Shown piece after piece: positions 52,911 through 61,357 of a stretch of DNA of 64,000 nt (position 1 is the first letter of the stretch; each line of letters opens with the position of its first letter). The notes below the pieces were generated by a model. That model ran no database searches. It had not been told where the DNA came from and saw only the letters and a list, made by a program, of their open reading frames with translations. Position numbers and translations under genes: made by a program. The DNA is from Cellulomonas edaphi (lineage in GTDB: Bacteria > Actinomycetota > Actinomycetes > Actinomycetales > Cellulomonadaceae): contig NZ_JAUCGR010000001.1 in NCBI RefSeq assembly GCF_030362815.1, positions 1,127,471 to 1,191,470 on the forward strand. Reading direction: 5' to 3'.

Positions 52911-53671
52911 GCTCTCTGCTGATGTACGACGGGGACCGGCTGGCCGGCCTGCTCGGCCTGCTGCCGGACGTCGACGCCGTCGAGCTCAAGCTCACCGTGG
53001 CGGACACGAACCGCGCCGCCGTCGTGGAGCAGCTGGGCATCAGCCCGCTGGACGCGGAGATCCGCCAGGTGGCCTTCGTGGACACGCCCGACCTGCGCCT
53101 GTCCGCGGCGGGCCTGGTGGTGCGCGTACGCAGCTCGCAGCGCAAGACCGCCGACATCACGGTCAAGCTCCGCCCCATGCTGCCCGGGGACCTGCCCGCG
53201 GGGCTGCGCGGCCAGGCCGGGTTCAAGGTCGAGGTCGACGCCTCGCCCGCGGGGTACGTGTGCTCCTGCTCGCTCACCGAGGACGTGCCGGACAAGAAGG
53301 CGCGCGCCGTGCTGAGCGGCGAGCGCGGCCTCGGGGGCGTCCTGTCCGACCGCCAGTCGTCGCTGCTGCTGGACCGGCTCCCCGAGGGAGTCTCGCTCGA
53401 CGACCTCGTGGTGCTCGGACCGGTCACGCTGCTCAAGACGAAGTTCGTGCACCGGGACTACCCGCGCCGCATGGTGGCCGAGCTGTGGTTCCTGCCGGAC
53501 GGCACGCGGCTGCTGGAGCTGTCCACCAAGTGCACGCCGAAGGAGGCGTTCCAGGCGGCGGCCGAGACCAAGGCGTTCCTGGCCCTGCACGGCGTCGACC
53601 TGGGCGCCCCGCAGGAGGCGAAGACCCGCACCACCCTGGCCGCGCTCGCGGCATCCATCGAGAAGGAGTAG
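52907..53671 (+). CDS. CYTH-like domain protein
   Basis: 254 residues. The start VELKLTV gives the E-x-K-x-T/K signature of the CYTH (triphosphate tunnel metalloenzyme) fold, with inward basic residues in VRVRSSQRK, TVKLRP and LLKTKFVHRDYPRR, and acidic metal residues in ELSTKCTPKEA. CYTH enzymes act on triphosphates (adenylate cyclase, thiamine triphosphatase, polyphosphatases). Which activity is present cannot be told. Coupled to the ATPase gene by an ATGA overlap. Confidence 0.72.
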   Translation: MSSLLMYDGDRLAGLLGLLPDVDAVELKLTVADTNRAAVVEQLGISPLDAEIRQVAFVDTPDLRLSAAGLVVRVRSSQRKTADITVKLRPMLPGDLPAGLRGQAGFKVEVDASPAGYVCSCSLTEDVPDKKARAVLSGERGLGGVLSDRQSSLLLDRLPEGVSLDDLVVLGPVTLLKTKFVHRDYPRRMVAELWFLPDGTRLLELSTKCTPKEAFQAAAETKAFLALHGVDLGAPQEAKTRTTLAALAASIEKE

Positions 53672-53675
53672 TCGC

Positions 53676-54164
53676 ATGACGACGTTCACCGTGTGGAAGT
53701 TCGACGACGCCGACGGGGCCGAGCACGCCGAGCGTGTTCTCAAGGATGCGGTCCGGGACGGCCTCCTGACGATCGTCGACCACGCCGTGGTCACCTGGCC
53801 CGCCGACGCCGACAAGCCCTCGCTGGACCACAACCACGACAGCCCGAAGCGCGGTGCCGCGTGGGGCGCGCTGTGGGGCGTGCTCGGCGGCGCCCTGTTC
53901 GCGATCCCCGTGGTCGGCGCGGCGCTGGGCGCCGGACTCGGCGCCCTCGCCAAGGCCACCGAGGGAACCGGGATCACGAAGAGCGACCTCGAGCGCATCC
54001 GGACCGAGGTCACGCCGGGTACCTCGGCACTGTTCCTCGTCACCGAGGACGCCGACCTCGACAGGCTCGGCGAGAGGTTCCGCGGGCGCGACAGCCGGCT
54101 CATCTCCACCAACCTCACGCCCGCCGAGCGGTCGACCCTGCTGGAGACGTTCGGCGGTGAGTGA
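53676..54164 (+). CDS. DUF1269 domain-containing protein
   Basis: 162 residues. N-terminal strand-helix TVWKFDDADGAEHAERVLKD, a glycine-zipper hairpin (GAAWGALWGVLGGALFAIPVVGAALGAGLGAL, about 62-93), and C-terminal TSALFLVTEDADLDRLGERF, as in DUF1269. The zipper may insert in or associate with the membrane. Starts 4 bases after the CYTH stop and overlaps the next gene by 8 bases. Confidence 0.85.
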   Translation: MTTFTVWKFDDADGAEHAERVLKDAVRDGLLTIVDHAVVTWPADADKPSLDHNHDSPKRGAAWGALWGVLGGALFAIPVVGAALGAGLGALAKATEGTGITKSDLERIRTEVTPGTSALFLVTEDADLDRLGERFRGRDSRLISTNLTPAERSTLLETFGGE

Positions 54165-54657
54165 GTGGCTCTCGACCGCCCGCGACCCGCTGGGGCTGGT
54201 GCGCGGTGGGGAGGGTGCCATCACGGGCACGGTGGTGTGCGCGGCGGCGATCGCGGTCGGCGCCGACCACGCCGAGACCATCGGCCGACTCTGCTTGATC
54301 ATCGGCGGGACGGTGGCGGTCTACTGGATCGCGCACCTGCACGCCGTGACGCTGGGCAGCGCGCTCACGCATCGGCACCACCCGATGAGGGCGTTGCAGC
54401 ATGCCCTGATGGAGACGCTGCCCATCGCGGGCGCCTCCATCGTGCCGCTCGGCGTGCTGCTACTGGCCCACCTCGGGGGTGCCGAGCTGCGCACGGCGGC
54501 GTGGATCGCCCTCTGGGCGACGATCGCCCTGCTCACCACGTACAGCTACCTGGCCGGCAAGCGTGGCGGCCTCGACCTCAAGGGGAGCATCTTCAGCGCC
54601 CTGGCCGGGGCCGGCGTGGGACTTCTCGTGGTGCTGCTCAAGGTCGGTCTGCACTGA
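54157..54657 (+). CDS. Small integral membrane protein
   Basis: 166 residues with four to five hydrophobic segments (AITGTVVCAAAIAVGA, IGRLCLIIGGTVAVYWIAH, LPIAGASIVPLGVLLLAHL, AAWIALWATIALLTTY, IFSALAGAGVGLLVVLLKV). A conserved-looking YWIAHLHAVTLGSALTHRHH segment could bind metal. No family recognised beyond actinobacterial membrane proteins in the same block. GTG 54157 overlaps the DUF1269 stop. Confidence 0.75.
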   Translation: MSEWLSTARDPLGLVRGGEGAITGTVVCAAAIAVGADHAETIGRLCLIIGGTVAVYWIAHLHAVTLGSALTHRHHPMRALQHALMETLPIAGASIVPLGVLLLAHLGGAELRTAAWIALWATIALLTTYSYLAGKRGGLDLKGSIFSALAGAGVGLLVVLLKVGLH

Positions 54658-54763
54658 GGCGAGGAGGGGTCCGCCCACTCGGCGCAGGGTGGTGCGCGGC
54701 CACCCGCCGGGCTGCCACGCTCGCGCCACACCGGCGGGACGCATCGGGGAGGAGGTGAGGAGC

Positions 54764-55345
54764 GTGGCGAACGTGCCGGCCGGGGGGCCGGACCTGGACC
54801 TGCTCGAGTACGTCCTGGTCACGGCGCGCGACGCCGACGGCCTCGCCCCCGTCGTCGCGGCCGTGGTGGAGCTGGTGCGGGTCGGCTCGATCAGGCTGCT
54901 GGACGCCGTGGTGCTGGTGCGGGACGGCGGCACCACCCTGGTGACCTCCCACGCGCCGACCGACCCGGGACTGGTGGCGGCGCTCGAAGAGGCGTCGGAG
55001 GGCGGCGTGCTGCTGAGCGGCCACGACGTCGAGCTCGCCTCGGTGAGCCTGGGCCCCGACGAGATGGCTCTGCTCCTGCTCGTCGAGGACCGCTGGGCCG
55101 GGGTCTTGTCGGACGCCGCACGGGTGGGCGGAGCGCGGCTCACCGCGGGGGAGCGGATCGCCCCGGACCGCGCGCTCGCGTCCCTGACCCAGGCCGGCAC
55201 GACCGACCTCATCGTGCGCGGCCCGGGGGCGGCGCCGCTGACCGACCAGGTCGCGCAGGTGCGCGAGCTCGCGCACCTGGTCGAGCGGGGGCTGCTCTCG
55301 CTCGACCGCTACGACGTTCAGCGGCGGCGGGTGCTGGGCACCTGA
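54764..55345 (+). CDS. DUF6325-like protein with C-terminal SHOCT-like helix
   Basis: 193 residues. N-terminal half resembles DUF6325 (LLEYVLVTARDADG, LVRVGSIRLLDAVVLVRDG, ALLLLVEDRWAGVLSDAARVGGARLTAGERI); the end VRELAHLVERGLLSLDRYDVQRRRVLG is SHOCT-like. It thus combines two domains that are separate genes at 49194-50008. GTG 54764 with GGAGG 8 bases upstream is preferred to GTG 54755. Its 3' end overlaps the convergent LuxR gene by 28 bases. Confidence 0.75.
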   Translation: MANVPAGGPDLDLLEYVLVTARDADGLAPVVAAVVELVRVGSIRLLDAVVLVRDGGTTLVTSHAPTDPGLVAALEEASEGGVLLSGHDVELASVSLGPDEMALLLLVEDRWAGVLSDAARVGGARLTAGERIAPDRALASLTQAGTTDLIVRGPGAAPLTDQVAQVRELAHLVERGLLSLDRYDVQRRRVLGT

Positions 55346-57972
55346 CTCGCGCGGCGCAGGCTCGTCAGCGAGCGCGCGACCTCGGCGGCCTCGGCCCGGG
55401 AGGAGCAGTCCAGCTTCCGGTAGATCACCTTGAGATGGAACTTCAGGGTGTTGATCGAGATGAACAGCTCGTCGGCGATCTCGCGCAGCGTCAGCCGGCT
55501 GGGCAGGATGCGCAGCACCTCGAGCTCGCGCTCGGTGAGCTCCCCGACGGTGCCCAGCGGTGCGCTCGCGGGCGCGCTGGTGGGGCCGATCCGGCGCAGC
55601 CGGTCGAGCCAGGCCACCGGCGCGCGCCACGCCAGGTGCTCGATGCCCTCGATGACGGCCGGCCCCTCGTCGGCCACCGTCTGGACGAGCCCGTGCGCCG
55701 CAGCGACCTCGACCGCCTCGAGCAGGTGCTGCTCGGCGTGCTCCGCCGTGTCGCTGGACCGGAACCGAAGCAGTGCGGCGATCACCTCGTGCCGCGGGCA
55801 GCGCGGCTCGGCCCCCTTCACGGCGTCCCCGGCCAGCCCTGGCTCACCGGCCGCGAGGTGGATGCGCGCGGCCACGGCGCCCGTCCAGAACGGGTCGACC
55901 ACCTGGGTCGCCCAGCCCCGCGCACCGTCCAGGTCGCCGGCCACCAGGCTGAGCGTCACGCCGGCGCGGCCGAGCCAGCCACGCGCGCCCGGCCCGGGCA
56001 TCTCGGTGTCCACGAGCTCCGCCGCACGGCCGAACGCGCGTTCCGCCGCTTCGAGGCTCCCCTCGCCGAGCCGGGTATGCATGAGCTCGAGCAGGGCGAG
56101 CAGCTGGCAGTGCGGTCCCGGCTCCACCCGGCCCTCGGACACCTCGAGCAGGAGCGGCAGAGCGATGGACGTGTCGCCCAGCTCCCGGTGAGCGACCGCG
56201 GCCGCGGTGAGCGACTCGGTGCGCAGGATGTTCATGTGGGTGTGCTCGGAGGCGTGCCGCACGCCCGCGACCACGCGCAGCGCGTCGACCGGACGTCCGG
56301 CCAGGGCCTGGGCGAGGGCGAGCCCGCCTTCGAGCGCGAGGCGTCGCTCGGGGACCACGCCGAGGGCGCGGCCGACTGCGCGGGACTCCTTGCCCGAGTC
56401 GTCCCACCGTTCCGCGAGCGCGATGTCGCGGGCGACCTGGCTCCACGCGAACTGGCCCAGCGGGTCGAGCCACCAGGTGTCTCCCAGGCGGTGCAGCGCC
56501 GCGCGCGAGTGCGCCGACCCCGTGGCCCAGTCGCCGCGCAGCGTCGCCGCGAAGGACTCGAGCACCTCGAGCCGGGCGCGCACGGTGGGGTCAGCCAGGT
56601 CCTCGGGGTCGATCCGCTGCAGGCCGCCGACCAGGCTGACGAACCGTCGACGGTCCACCAGCAGGTGGCACATCGCGTACTCCATCATCGCGGTGACGTC
56701 GCCGGCGACGACCGCGTCGGGCAGCGAGCGCAGGATCCGCACGATGGTGCTCTCGTGACCGCTGTCGTAGAGCGTCGAGGACTGCGCGGCCAGGAGCCGC
56801 AGCGCGTCGCGCGGTCGGTCGGCGCGCAGGTAGTGCTCGAGCGCGGGCACCGTCTGCCCGTGCGCCTCGTGCCATCCCGCTGCCCAGCCGTGCAGCTGAG
56901 CCAGCCGCTCCGGGCTGCGCTCCGTGAGCACCCCCAGCAGCACCTCGCGCACCAGGGCGTGCATCTCGAACCCGGCGGGCTCCGTGCGGGAGACGAACAG
57001 TCCGCGCTCCTCCGCCAGGGCCAGCAGCTCGGCGGCGTCCTCCCGGCCCGAGAGCACCTGCGCCAGGCCGACGTCGATGCGCTTGACCACGGCGGTCGCC
57101 AGCAGCACGTCGACGACGTCCTCGCGCTCGCGCTCGAGCATCTCGTGCCACACGTAGTCCTCGAGGTGGGTCCGCCCGCCGTCGCGGCTGGGCAGGTAGC
57201 CGCGGCCCTGCGCCTGGGCGGACCGGGCCTCGATGGCCGCCAGCTGGATGCTCGCGGCCCAGCCTCCGGCGCGTGCGGCGACCTCGACGACGACGTCCGG
57301 CTCGAGGCTGGGGGTCAGACGAGCGAGCATGGCGGCGGCCTCATCGAACGAGAACCGCAGCTCGGGGAAGTGCACCTCGCCGAGCTGGCCGCGCGCGCGC
57401 AGCCGGTTGAGCGGCAGCATTGGCGTCCGCCGGCTCGCGATGACCACGTGCAGCCAGGCCGGCAGGTGCTGGACGAACACGGCCAGGGACGCCGCGATCC
57501 CCTCGGCCTCGCCCACGAGGTGGAGGTCGTCGATGACGAGCGCCCTCGCGTCGTAGTCCCGCGCCTCGAGGTCGTCCAGCAGCACACCGACCGCTTCGAG
57601 GAGGCCGCCCGGTCGCTGGAGCGGGTCGGCGACCGCCGCGGCCACTCCTGGGGCGATGCCGTCGAGCGCCGCTGCCACGCCGCGCCACAGCTGGGCGGGG
57701 TCGCAGTCCTCTTCGTCGAGCGAGAGCCAGGCGAGGGGTGTGGAGGTCTCGGTGGCCCAGCTGCGCAGCAGGGACGTCTTGCCGGAGCCCGCGGGTGCGA
57801 CGACCACCGTCAGGGGCGCGACCGTCGACGCGTCGAGCAGCGCGTGCAGGCGAGGCCGGTGCAGCAGGTAGGCCGGGTTCGCCGCGGGCCGCAGCTTGGC
57901 CTGGACGACGGTCGAGCGCGCCGGGCGTGCTGCGGGGGCGCGCCGATCCGGCTCGTCGCGCGAGCGTCGCAC
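55318..57972 (-). CDS. MalT-like LuxR-family regulator (STAND ATPase)
   Basis: 884 residues from GTG 57972. Walker A VVVAPAGSGKTSLL (about 57-70), Walker B-like ALVIDDLHLVG, a winged-helix/helical arm, a long TPR-like sensor (about 350-800), and a C-terminal LuxR HTH (LTERELEVLRILPSRLTLREIADELFISINTLKFHLKVIYRKL). Such proteins are ligand-activated ATP-dependent activators. Start uncertain: GTG 58044 has AGGGGA upstream but would add a Cys/Trp-rich stretch unlike protein, and GGGGGAGG at 58004-58011 points to a start near 57993, where only CTG is present. A likely regulator of the adjoining stress block. Confidence 0.85.
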   Translation of the reverse strand: MRRSRDEPDRRAPAARPARSTVVQAKLRPAANPAYLLHRPRLHALLDASTVAPLTVVVAPAGSGKTSLLRSWATETSTPLAWLSLDEEDCDPAQLWRGVAAALDGIAPGVAAAVADPLQRPGGLLEAVGVLLDDLEARDYDARALVIDDLHLVGEAEGIAASLAVFVQHLPAWLHVVIASRRTPMLPLNRLRARGQLGEVHFPELRFSFDEAAAMLARLTPSLEPDVVVEVAARAGGWAASIQLAAIEARSAQAQGRGYLPSRDGGRTHLEDYVWHEMLEREREDVVDVLLATAVVKRIDVGLAQVLSGREDAAELLALAEERGLFVSRTEPAGFEMHALVREVLLGVLTERSPERLAQLHGWAAGWHEAHGQTVPALEHYLRADRPRDALRLLAAQSSTLYDSGHESTIVRILRSLPDAVVAGDVTAMMEYAMCHLLVDRRRFVSLVGGLQRIDPEDLADPTVRARLEVLESFAATLRGDWATGSAHSRAALHRLGDTWWLDPLGQFAWSQVARDIALAERWDDSGKESRAVGRALGVVPERRLALEGGLALAQALAGRPVDALRVVAGVRHASEHTHMNILRTESLTAAAVAHRELGDTSIALPLLLEVSEGRVEPGPHCQLLALLELMHTRLGEGSLEAAERAFGRAAELVDTEMPGPGARGWLGRAGVTLSLVAGDLDGARGWATQVVDPFWTGAVAARIHLAAGEPGLAGDAVKGAEPRCPRHEVIAALLRFRSSDTAEHAEQHLLEAVEVAAAHGLVQTVADEGPAVIEGIEHLAWRAPVAWLDRLRRIGPTSAPASAPLGTVGELTERELEVLRILPSRLTLREIADELFISINTLKFHLKVIYRKLDCSSRAEAAEVARSLTSLRRASQVPSTRRR

Positions 57973-58237
57973 GCGGGTGACGTCGATGGACAGCGGACCC
58001 GACCTCCCCCAATCCCGACATTCCGGCCACTGACACCCTGGCACGGACGAAGTCCCCTGACCAGGAATCTCGGGCGCACGTTCGACGGTTTCCCGGTGAA
58101 CTCACCCGGCCCCGGCCGGAAATGTGCTCGACCGGTCGGCGCCGGGGTGAGCATGCTCGTCCGCGTGCGAGCAGACGCGGGCGGTGGCGGAGCGGCGACC
58201 TCGTCGTCGGGACGCGGGACGGCGGCGGGACCGGCCG

Positions 58238-58960
58238 GTGGTTGACGCGATCTTCGACGACCCTCGTCTGGCGGTCCTGTACGACACGTTCGAGGGCCCG
58301 CGCGACGACCTGGACGCGTACCTGGCCCTGATCGACGAGCTCGGTGCGGGGAGCGTTCTCGACGTCGGCTGCGGCACCGGGACCTTCGCGTGCCTGCTCG
58401 CCGCCCGCGGCCTCGACGTGATCGGGGTCGACCCCGCGGGCGCCTCCCTGGACGTCGCGCGCGCGAAGCCGGGCGCCGCTGCGGTGCGGTGGCTGCTCGG
58501 CGACGCCACCGCGCTCCCGCCGCTCCAGGTGGACGCGGCGATCATGACCGCCAACGTGGCCCAGGTGTTCGTCACGGACGAGGAGTGGCGCGCGACGCTG
58601 CAGGCGGTCCGTGCCGCACTGCGCCCGGGAGGTCACCTCGTGCTCGAGACCCGAGTGCCGGCGCGGCGGGCCTGGGAGCGCTGGACGCGTGAGCACACGC
58701 TCGAGCGCAAGGAGGTGCTCGGCGTGGGGGTCGTCGAGACCTGGTGCGATCTCCTGGACGTGGCGCCGCCGCTCGTGACGTTCCGGTGGACCAACGTGCT
58801 CCCGACGGGGGACGTCGTGACCTCCGACTCGACCCTGCGCTTCCGCGAGCGTGCGGAGGTCGACGCCGACCTCCGGGAAGCGGGCTTCGCGGTCGACTCC
58901 GTGCGCGACGCCCCGGACCGGCCGGGCGCCGAGCACGTGTTCGTGGCGCGACGGGTCTGA
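58238..58960 (+). CDS. Class I SAM-dependent methyltransferase
   Basis: 240 residues. SAM motif I VLDVGCGTG (about 41-49), motif II-like VIGVDPAGASLDVAR, post-I DVDAAIMTANVAQVF-type segment, and a C-terminal beta part LRFRERAEVDADLREAGF. Small-molecule methyltransferase of unknown substrate. GTG 58238 opens VVDAIFDDPRLAVLYD; the frame extends upstream but with shadow composition and no ribosome binding site. Divergent from the LuxR gene. Confidence 0.85.
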   Translation: MVDAIFDDPRLAVLYDTFEGPRDDLDAYLALIDELGAGSVLDVGCGTGTFACLLAARGLDVIGVDPAGASLDVARAKPGAAAVRWLLGDATALPPLQVDAAIMTANVAQVFVTDEEWRATLQAVRAALRPGGHLVLETRVPARRAWERWTREHTLERKEVLGVGVVETWCDLLDVAPPLVTFRWTNVLPTGDVVTSDSTLRFRERAEVDADLREAGFAVDSVRDAPDRPGAEHVFVARRV

Positions 58961-58981
58961 GCGGCCGGCGCCGCGGCCTCG

Positions 58982-59242
58982 CTACCGGCCGGCGCAGTCG
59001 GGCGCGAGGACGCGGACCGTGGAGGCAGGGTGCCGGGCGAGGGCCCCGGAGGGTCGGATCGGGCGAGGGGCGAAGTCACCGCCGCAGTTGGGACAGATCC
59101 CGCGCAGGGTCGTCTCGACGCACCGCCGGCAGAAGGTGCACTCGAAGGTGCAGATCATGGCGTCGGGCGCCGTCGGCGGCAGATCCTTGTCGCAGCACTC
59201 GCAGTTGGGTCGCAGCTCCAGCACGGTCACATGATTCGGCAT
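58982..59242 (-). CDS. DUF1272 domain-containing zinc-ribbon-like protein
   Basis: 86 residues. Cysteine pairs CECC (about 15-18), CTFECTFCRRC and CPNC form a treble-clef/double zinc site typical of DUF1272. Function unknown. Convergent with the methyltransferase gene. Confidence 0.88.
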   Translation of the reverse strand: MPNHVTVLELRPNCECCDKDLPPTAPDAMICTFECTFCRRCVETTLRGICPNCGGDFAPRPIRPSGALARHPASTVRVLAPDCAGR

Positions 59243-59329
59243 CGACCGTGCGGGCGGCGCGCGAGTTCCTGCCCGGTGGCGACGAGATCCTGCCGTTCCT
59301 CTGCCGCACGGGGCCAGGGCGGGCCGGCG

Positions 59330-59995
59330 CTACACGCCGTACACGTGCGCGCGGTGCTCCGCGAACCGCCGCCGGCCCACGAGGTGCCACGCCAGCCGGG
59401 CCGGCGCGGGCAGGTTGGCACGGAGCCACCCCGCTCGCTCGTCGGCAGGGACCACCTCGAGGATCCAGCCGAGCTGCAGCAGGAGGCGATCGCGCGGGAC
59501 GGCCGCCATGCCGTGCTCGTGCAGCGCCCCCCACTCCCGCTGGGTCATGACGGTGGCCGCGGTCGGCAGGATCGCCGTCTCCTCCTGACCCAGGTGCTCG
59601 AGCAGCGTGTCCCGGATGGCGTCGAGCGCCCCGGCCACCGACTCGCGCTCCGCCACGTCCGCCGCCGACTCCCACCGGGGGAGAGCCTCCAGCAGCGCCC
59701 CGAGCTGTGCCGCGGTGGCCGCGTGCTGCGCCCGCATGAGCCCGACGTGCAGCGCGCACGCCGGAGCGCGCTGCTCGAGCCGCTCCCACAGCAGCGTGTC
59801 CTCGCCCTGGTGGTGGTGGTGCAGAGCCTGGGAGACCTCGCGCACGTGAGCAGCGACGGCCCGTGCCCTTGCGACGTCGCCCCCCGCGACGCCGCGCACG
59901 AGCACCGGGGCGTCCGTGTACGCCCGCCGGAACAGGGCGTGGATCGTGAGCATGTCCGACGTGTCGCAGCCGAGCTGCTCGTCCAGGGCGGTCAT
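59330..59995 (-). CDS. Hemerythrin HHE domain-containing protein
   Basis: 221 residues. Four-helix bundle with the metal ligands of HHE domains: HALFRRA (first His), VSQALHHHHQGEDTLLW (H-x3-E type), LRAQHAA and LLEHLGQEETAILP. It binds a di-iron centre and may sense or carry O2 or NO. ATG 59995 has AAGGAG 6 bases upstream, excluding the start at 60013. It shares a 31-bp inverted-repeat region with the divergent CGNR gene. Confidence 0.85.
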   Translation of the reverse strand: MTALDEQLGCDTSDMLTIHALFRRAYTDAPVLVRGVAGGDVARARAVAAHVREVSQALHHHHQGEDTLLWERLEQRAPACALHVGLMRAQHAATAAQLGALLEALPRWESAADVAERESVAGALDAIRDTLLEHLGQEETAILPTAATVMTQREWGALHEHGMAAVPRDRLLLQLGWILEVVPADERAGWLRANLPAPARLAWHLVGRRRFAEHRAHVYGV

Positions 59996-60007
59996 CCGCT
60001 TCTCCTT

Positions 60008-60038
60008 CGTCACCAGTCAAATAAGAACGATGGTGACG
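60008..60038. promoter_or_regulatory. Inverted repeat between hemerythrin and CGNR genes
   Basis: CGTCACCA (60008-60015) and TGGTGACG (60031-60038), perfect 8-bp arms 15 bases apart around an AT-rich core. TTGACT on the minus strand (60014-60019) could be the hemerythrin -35. Probable operator for the CGNR protein. Confidence 0.6.
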
Positions 60039-60040
60039 AC

Positions 60041-60046
60041 TATCCT
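60041..60046 (+). promoter_or_regulatory. -10 element of a probable leaderless promoter (CGNR gene)
   Basis: TATCCT ends 8 bases before GTG 60054; the alternative start ATG 60030 would lie upstream of it. Confidence 0.5.
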
Positions 60047-60053
60047 GGGTGGC

Positions 60054-60548
60054 GTGCCAGCCGTCAAGAACCCCGACCCCCTGCTCGCCTGGGTGAGCAC
60101 GGGCACCGAACCGGGCGTCGCGCCCGACGAGATCGAGCGCGTGCGCGCGCTGCTCAACACGGACGACCGGTTCCACAAGGTGGAGCGCCTCGCCGCGGAC
60201 GCGCCCGACGAGCTGCGGCTCGTCCGCGACGCGCTGCGCTCCTACCTGCTCGGCGGCGACCTCGCCGAGCTGCGGCGGGTGGCGCAGCAACACCCCCTCG
60301 CCGTCGAGTTCGAGGCTGCAGGTGCACGCCTCGAGGCGGGCGACGACCTGGTGGGCGGCATCCTCGCCGAGGTCTACGAGGCGCAGCGCTCGGGCGCGTG
60401 GGCGCGGCTGAAGGCCTGCGCCAACCCGGACTGCCAGTGGATCTACTTCGACGCGTCGCGCAACCGGTCGGGTCGATGGTGCTCGATGGGGGAGTGCGGC
60501 GGCGTGATGAAGGCCCGGGCGTACCGCGAACGCTCGCGCCGGTCCTAG
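60054..60548 (+). CDS. CGNR zinc-finger (ABATE-type) regulator
   Basis: 164 residues. Shortened ABATE-like helical N-terminus, then the C-terminal finger CANPDCQWIYFDASRNRSGRWCSMGECGG followed by the basic VMKARAYRERS. The four cysteines are intact, but the name-giving CGNR reads CGGV. Such proteins are predicted stress-responsive regulators. The stop TAG lies in a CTAG shared with the convergent gene. Confidence 0.82.
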   Translation: MPAVKNPDPLLAWVSTGTEPGVAPDEIERVRALLNTDDRFHKVERLAADAPDELRLVRDALRSYLLGGDLAELRRVAQQHPLAVEFEAAGARLEAGDDLVGGILAEVYEAQRSGAWARLKACANPDCQWIYFDASRNRSGRWCSMGECGGVMKARAYRERSRRS

Positions 60549-61018
60549 GTGCGCTCGACCGGGCGCAGGACGAAGACCCGCAGGTCCCGTCCGGAGCGCG
60601 CGGCGTAGTCGTCGTAGCCCGGCCAGACCTCGAGCAGGATGGGCATGAGCCGCGCGCGCTCGTCGGTGTCGGCCAGGTGCGCGGTCACCGGCGTGGCGAC
60701 GCCCGCGAGCGTCACGGTGGCGGCCGGGTGCTCCAGGAGGTTGAGCGACCAGGCCGGATGGTGCTCCTGGCCCCAGTTGGACCCGATCACCACCCAGTCG
60801 GCGCCGACGGCGGCGTAGAGCAGGACGGCCTCGCGAGGCTGCCCGGAGCGGCGACCCGTGGTGGTGAGGATCAGCTGCGGGAGGGTGGGCCGGCCCAGCA
60901 CGCTCCACCGGCCGCCCGTCCGCTTCTGCAGCCGGCGGTCGAATCCTGAGACGGCTCGGCCGAGGCGTGCGAACCATCGCGTGCGGCCCAGCCGGCGGGT
61001 GGTGGAGGCGAAGTCCAT
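60545..61018 (-). CDS. Nitroreductase-family deazaflavin-dependent oxidoreductase (Ddn-like)
   Basis: 157 residues. Split-barrel FMN/F420 fold: LILTTTGRRSGQPREAVLLYAAVGADWVVIGSNWGQEHHPAWSLNLLEHPAATV is the family core. Such enzymes use F420H2 and are almost restricted to actinomycetes. Substrate unknown. ATG 61018; the stop overlaps the CGNR stop (CTAG). Confidence 0.92.
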   Translation of the reverse strand: MDFASTTRRLGRTRWFARLGRAVSGFDRRLQKRTGGRWSVLGRPTLPQLILTTTGRRSGQPREAVLLYAAVGADWVVIGSNWGQEHHPAWSLNLLEHPAATVTLAGVATPVTAHLADTDERARLMPILLEVWPGYDDYAARSGRDLRVFVLRPVERT

Positions 61019-61357
61019 ACGACGATTGTGCAGGCCAGCGAAGTGTGACGGGCGTCACGGCGTACCGTCGCCTAGCACATGTCGCTGGGCAGCGGCACCA
61101 GAATTGCCCGATCCGGAGCGCCGGTCGCCGATGCGCGGCGTGTTACGAGCACGTTTCCGCCTGACGACGTCTCAGCATGCGGGAACTACTGCCCAGTATC
61201 AATCAGGTAACGATCCGGCTGCGGTGTCATCGCCTGTCCGATTTGTCGGATCGGTGTTGACTAGCGTTACGCCAACTCACGGCGGACGAGTATGTCGTGC
61301 GTCACCCCGGGGCCCCCGGGAGGGTGCTCGACCGTCCACCCCTTCTCAGGAGGAACA
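61019..61357 (+). promoter_or_regulatory. Gene-free leader region of the oligopeptide-binding gene
   Basis: 339 bases without a gene. It holds a small palindrome TCCGA-TTTG-TCGGA (61237-61250) and a -35-like TTGACT (61257-61262); a clear -10 was not found. The ribosome binding site AGGAGG is at 61348-61353. Base composition is less GC-rich than the neighbouring genes. Confidence 0.4.

Noticed and set aside
58029-58237. N-terminal extension of the methyltransferase or a separate small gene
   Set aside because: No ribosome binding site, low-complexity Arg/Gly/Ala composition; more likely promoter region between divergent genes.
55318-58960. Biosynthetic gene cluster marked by the LuxR regulator and methyltransferase
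   Set aside because: No synthase, cyclase or carrier-protein gene nearby.
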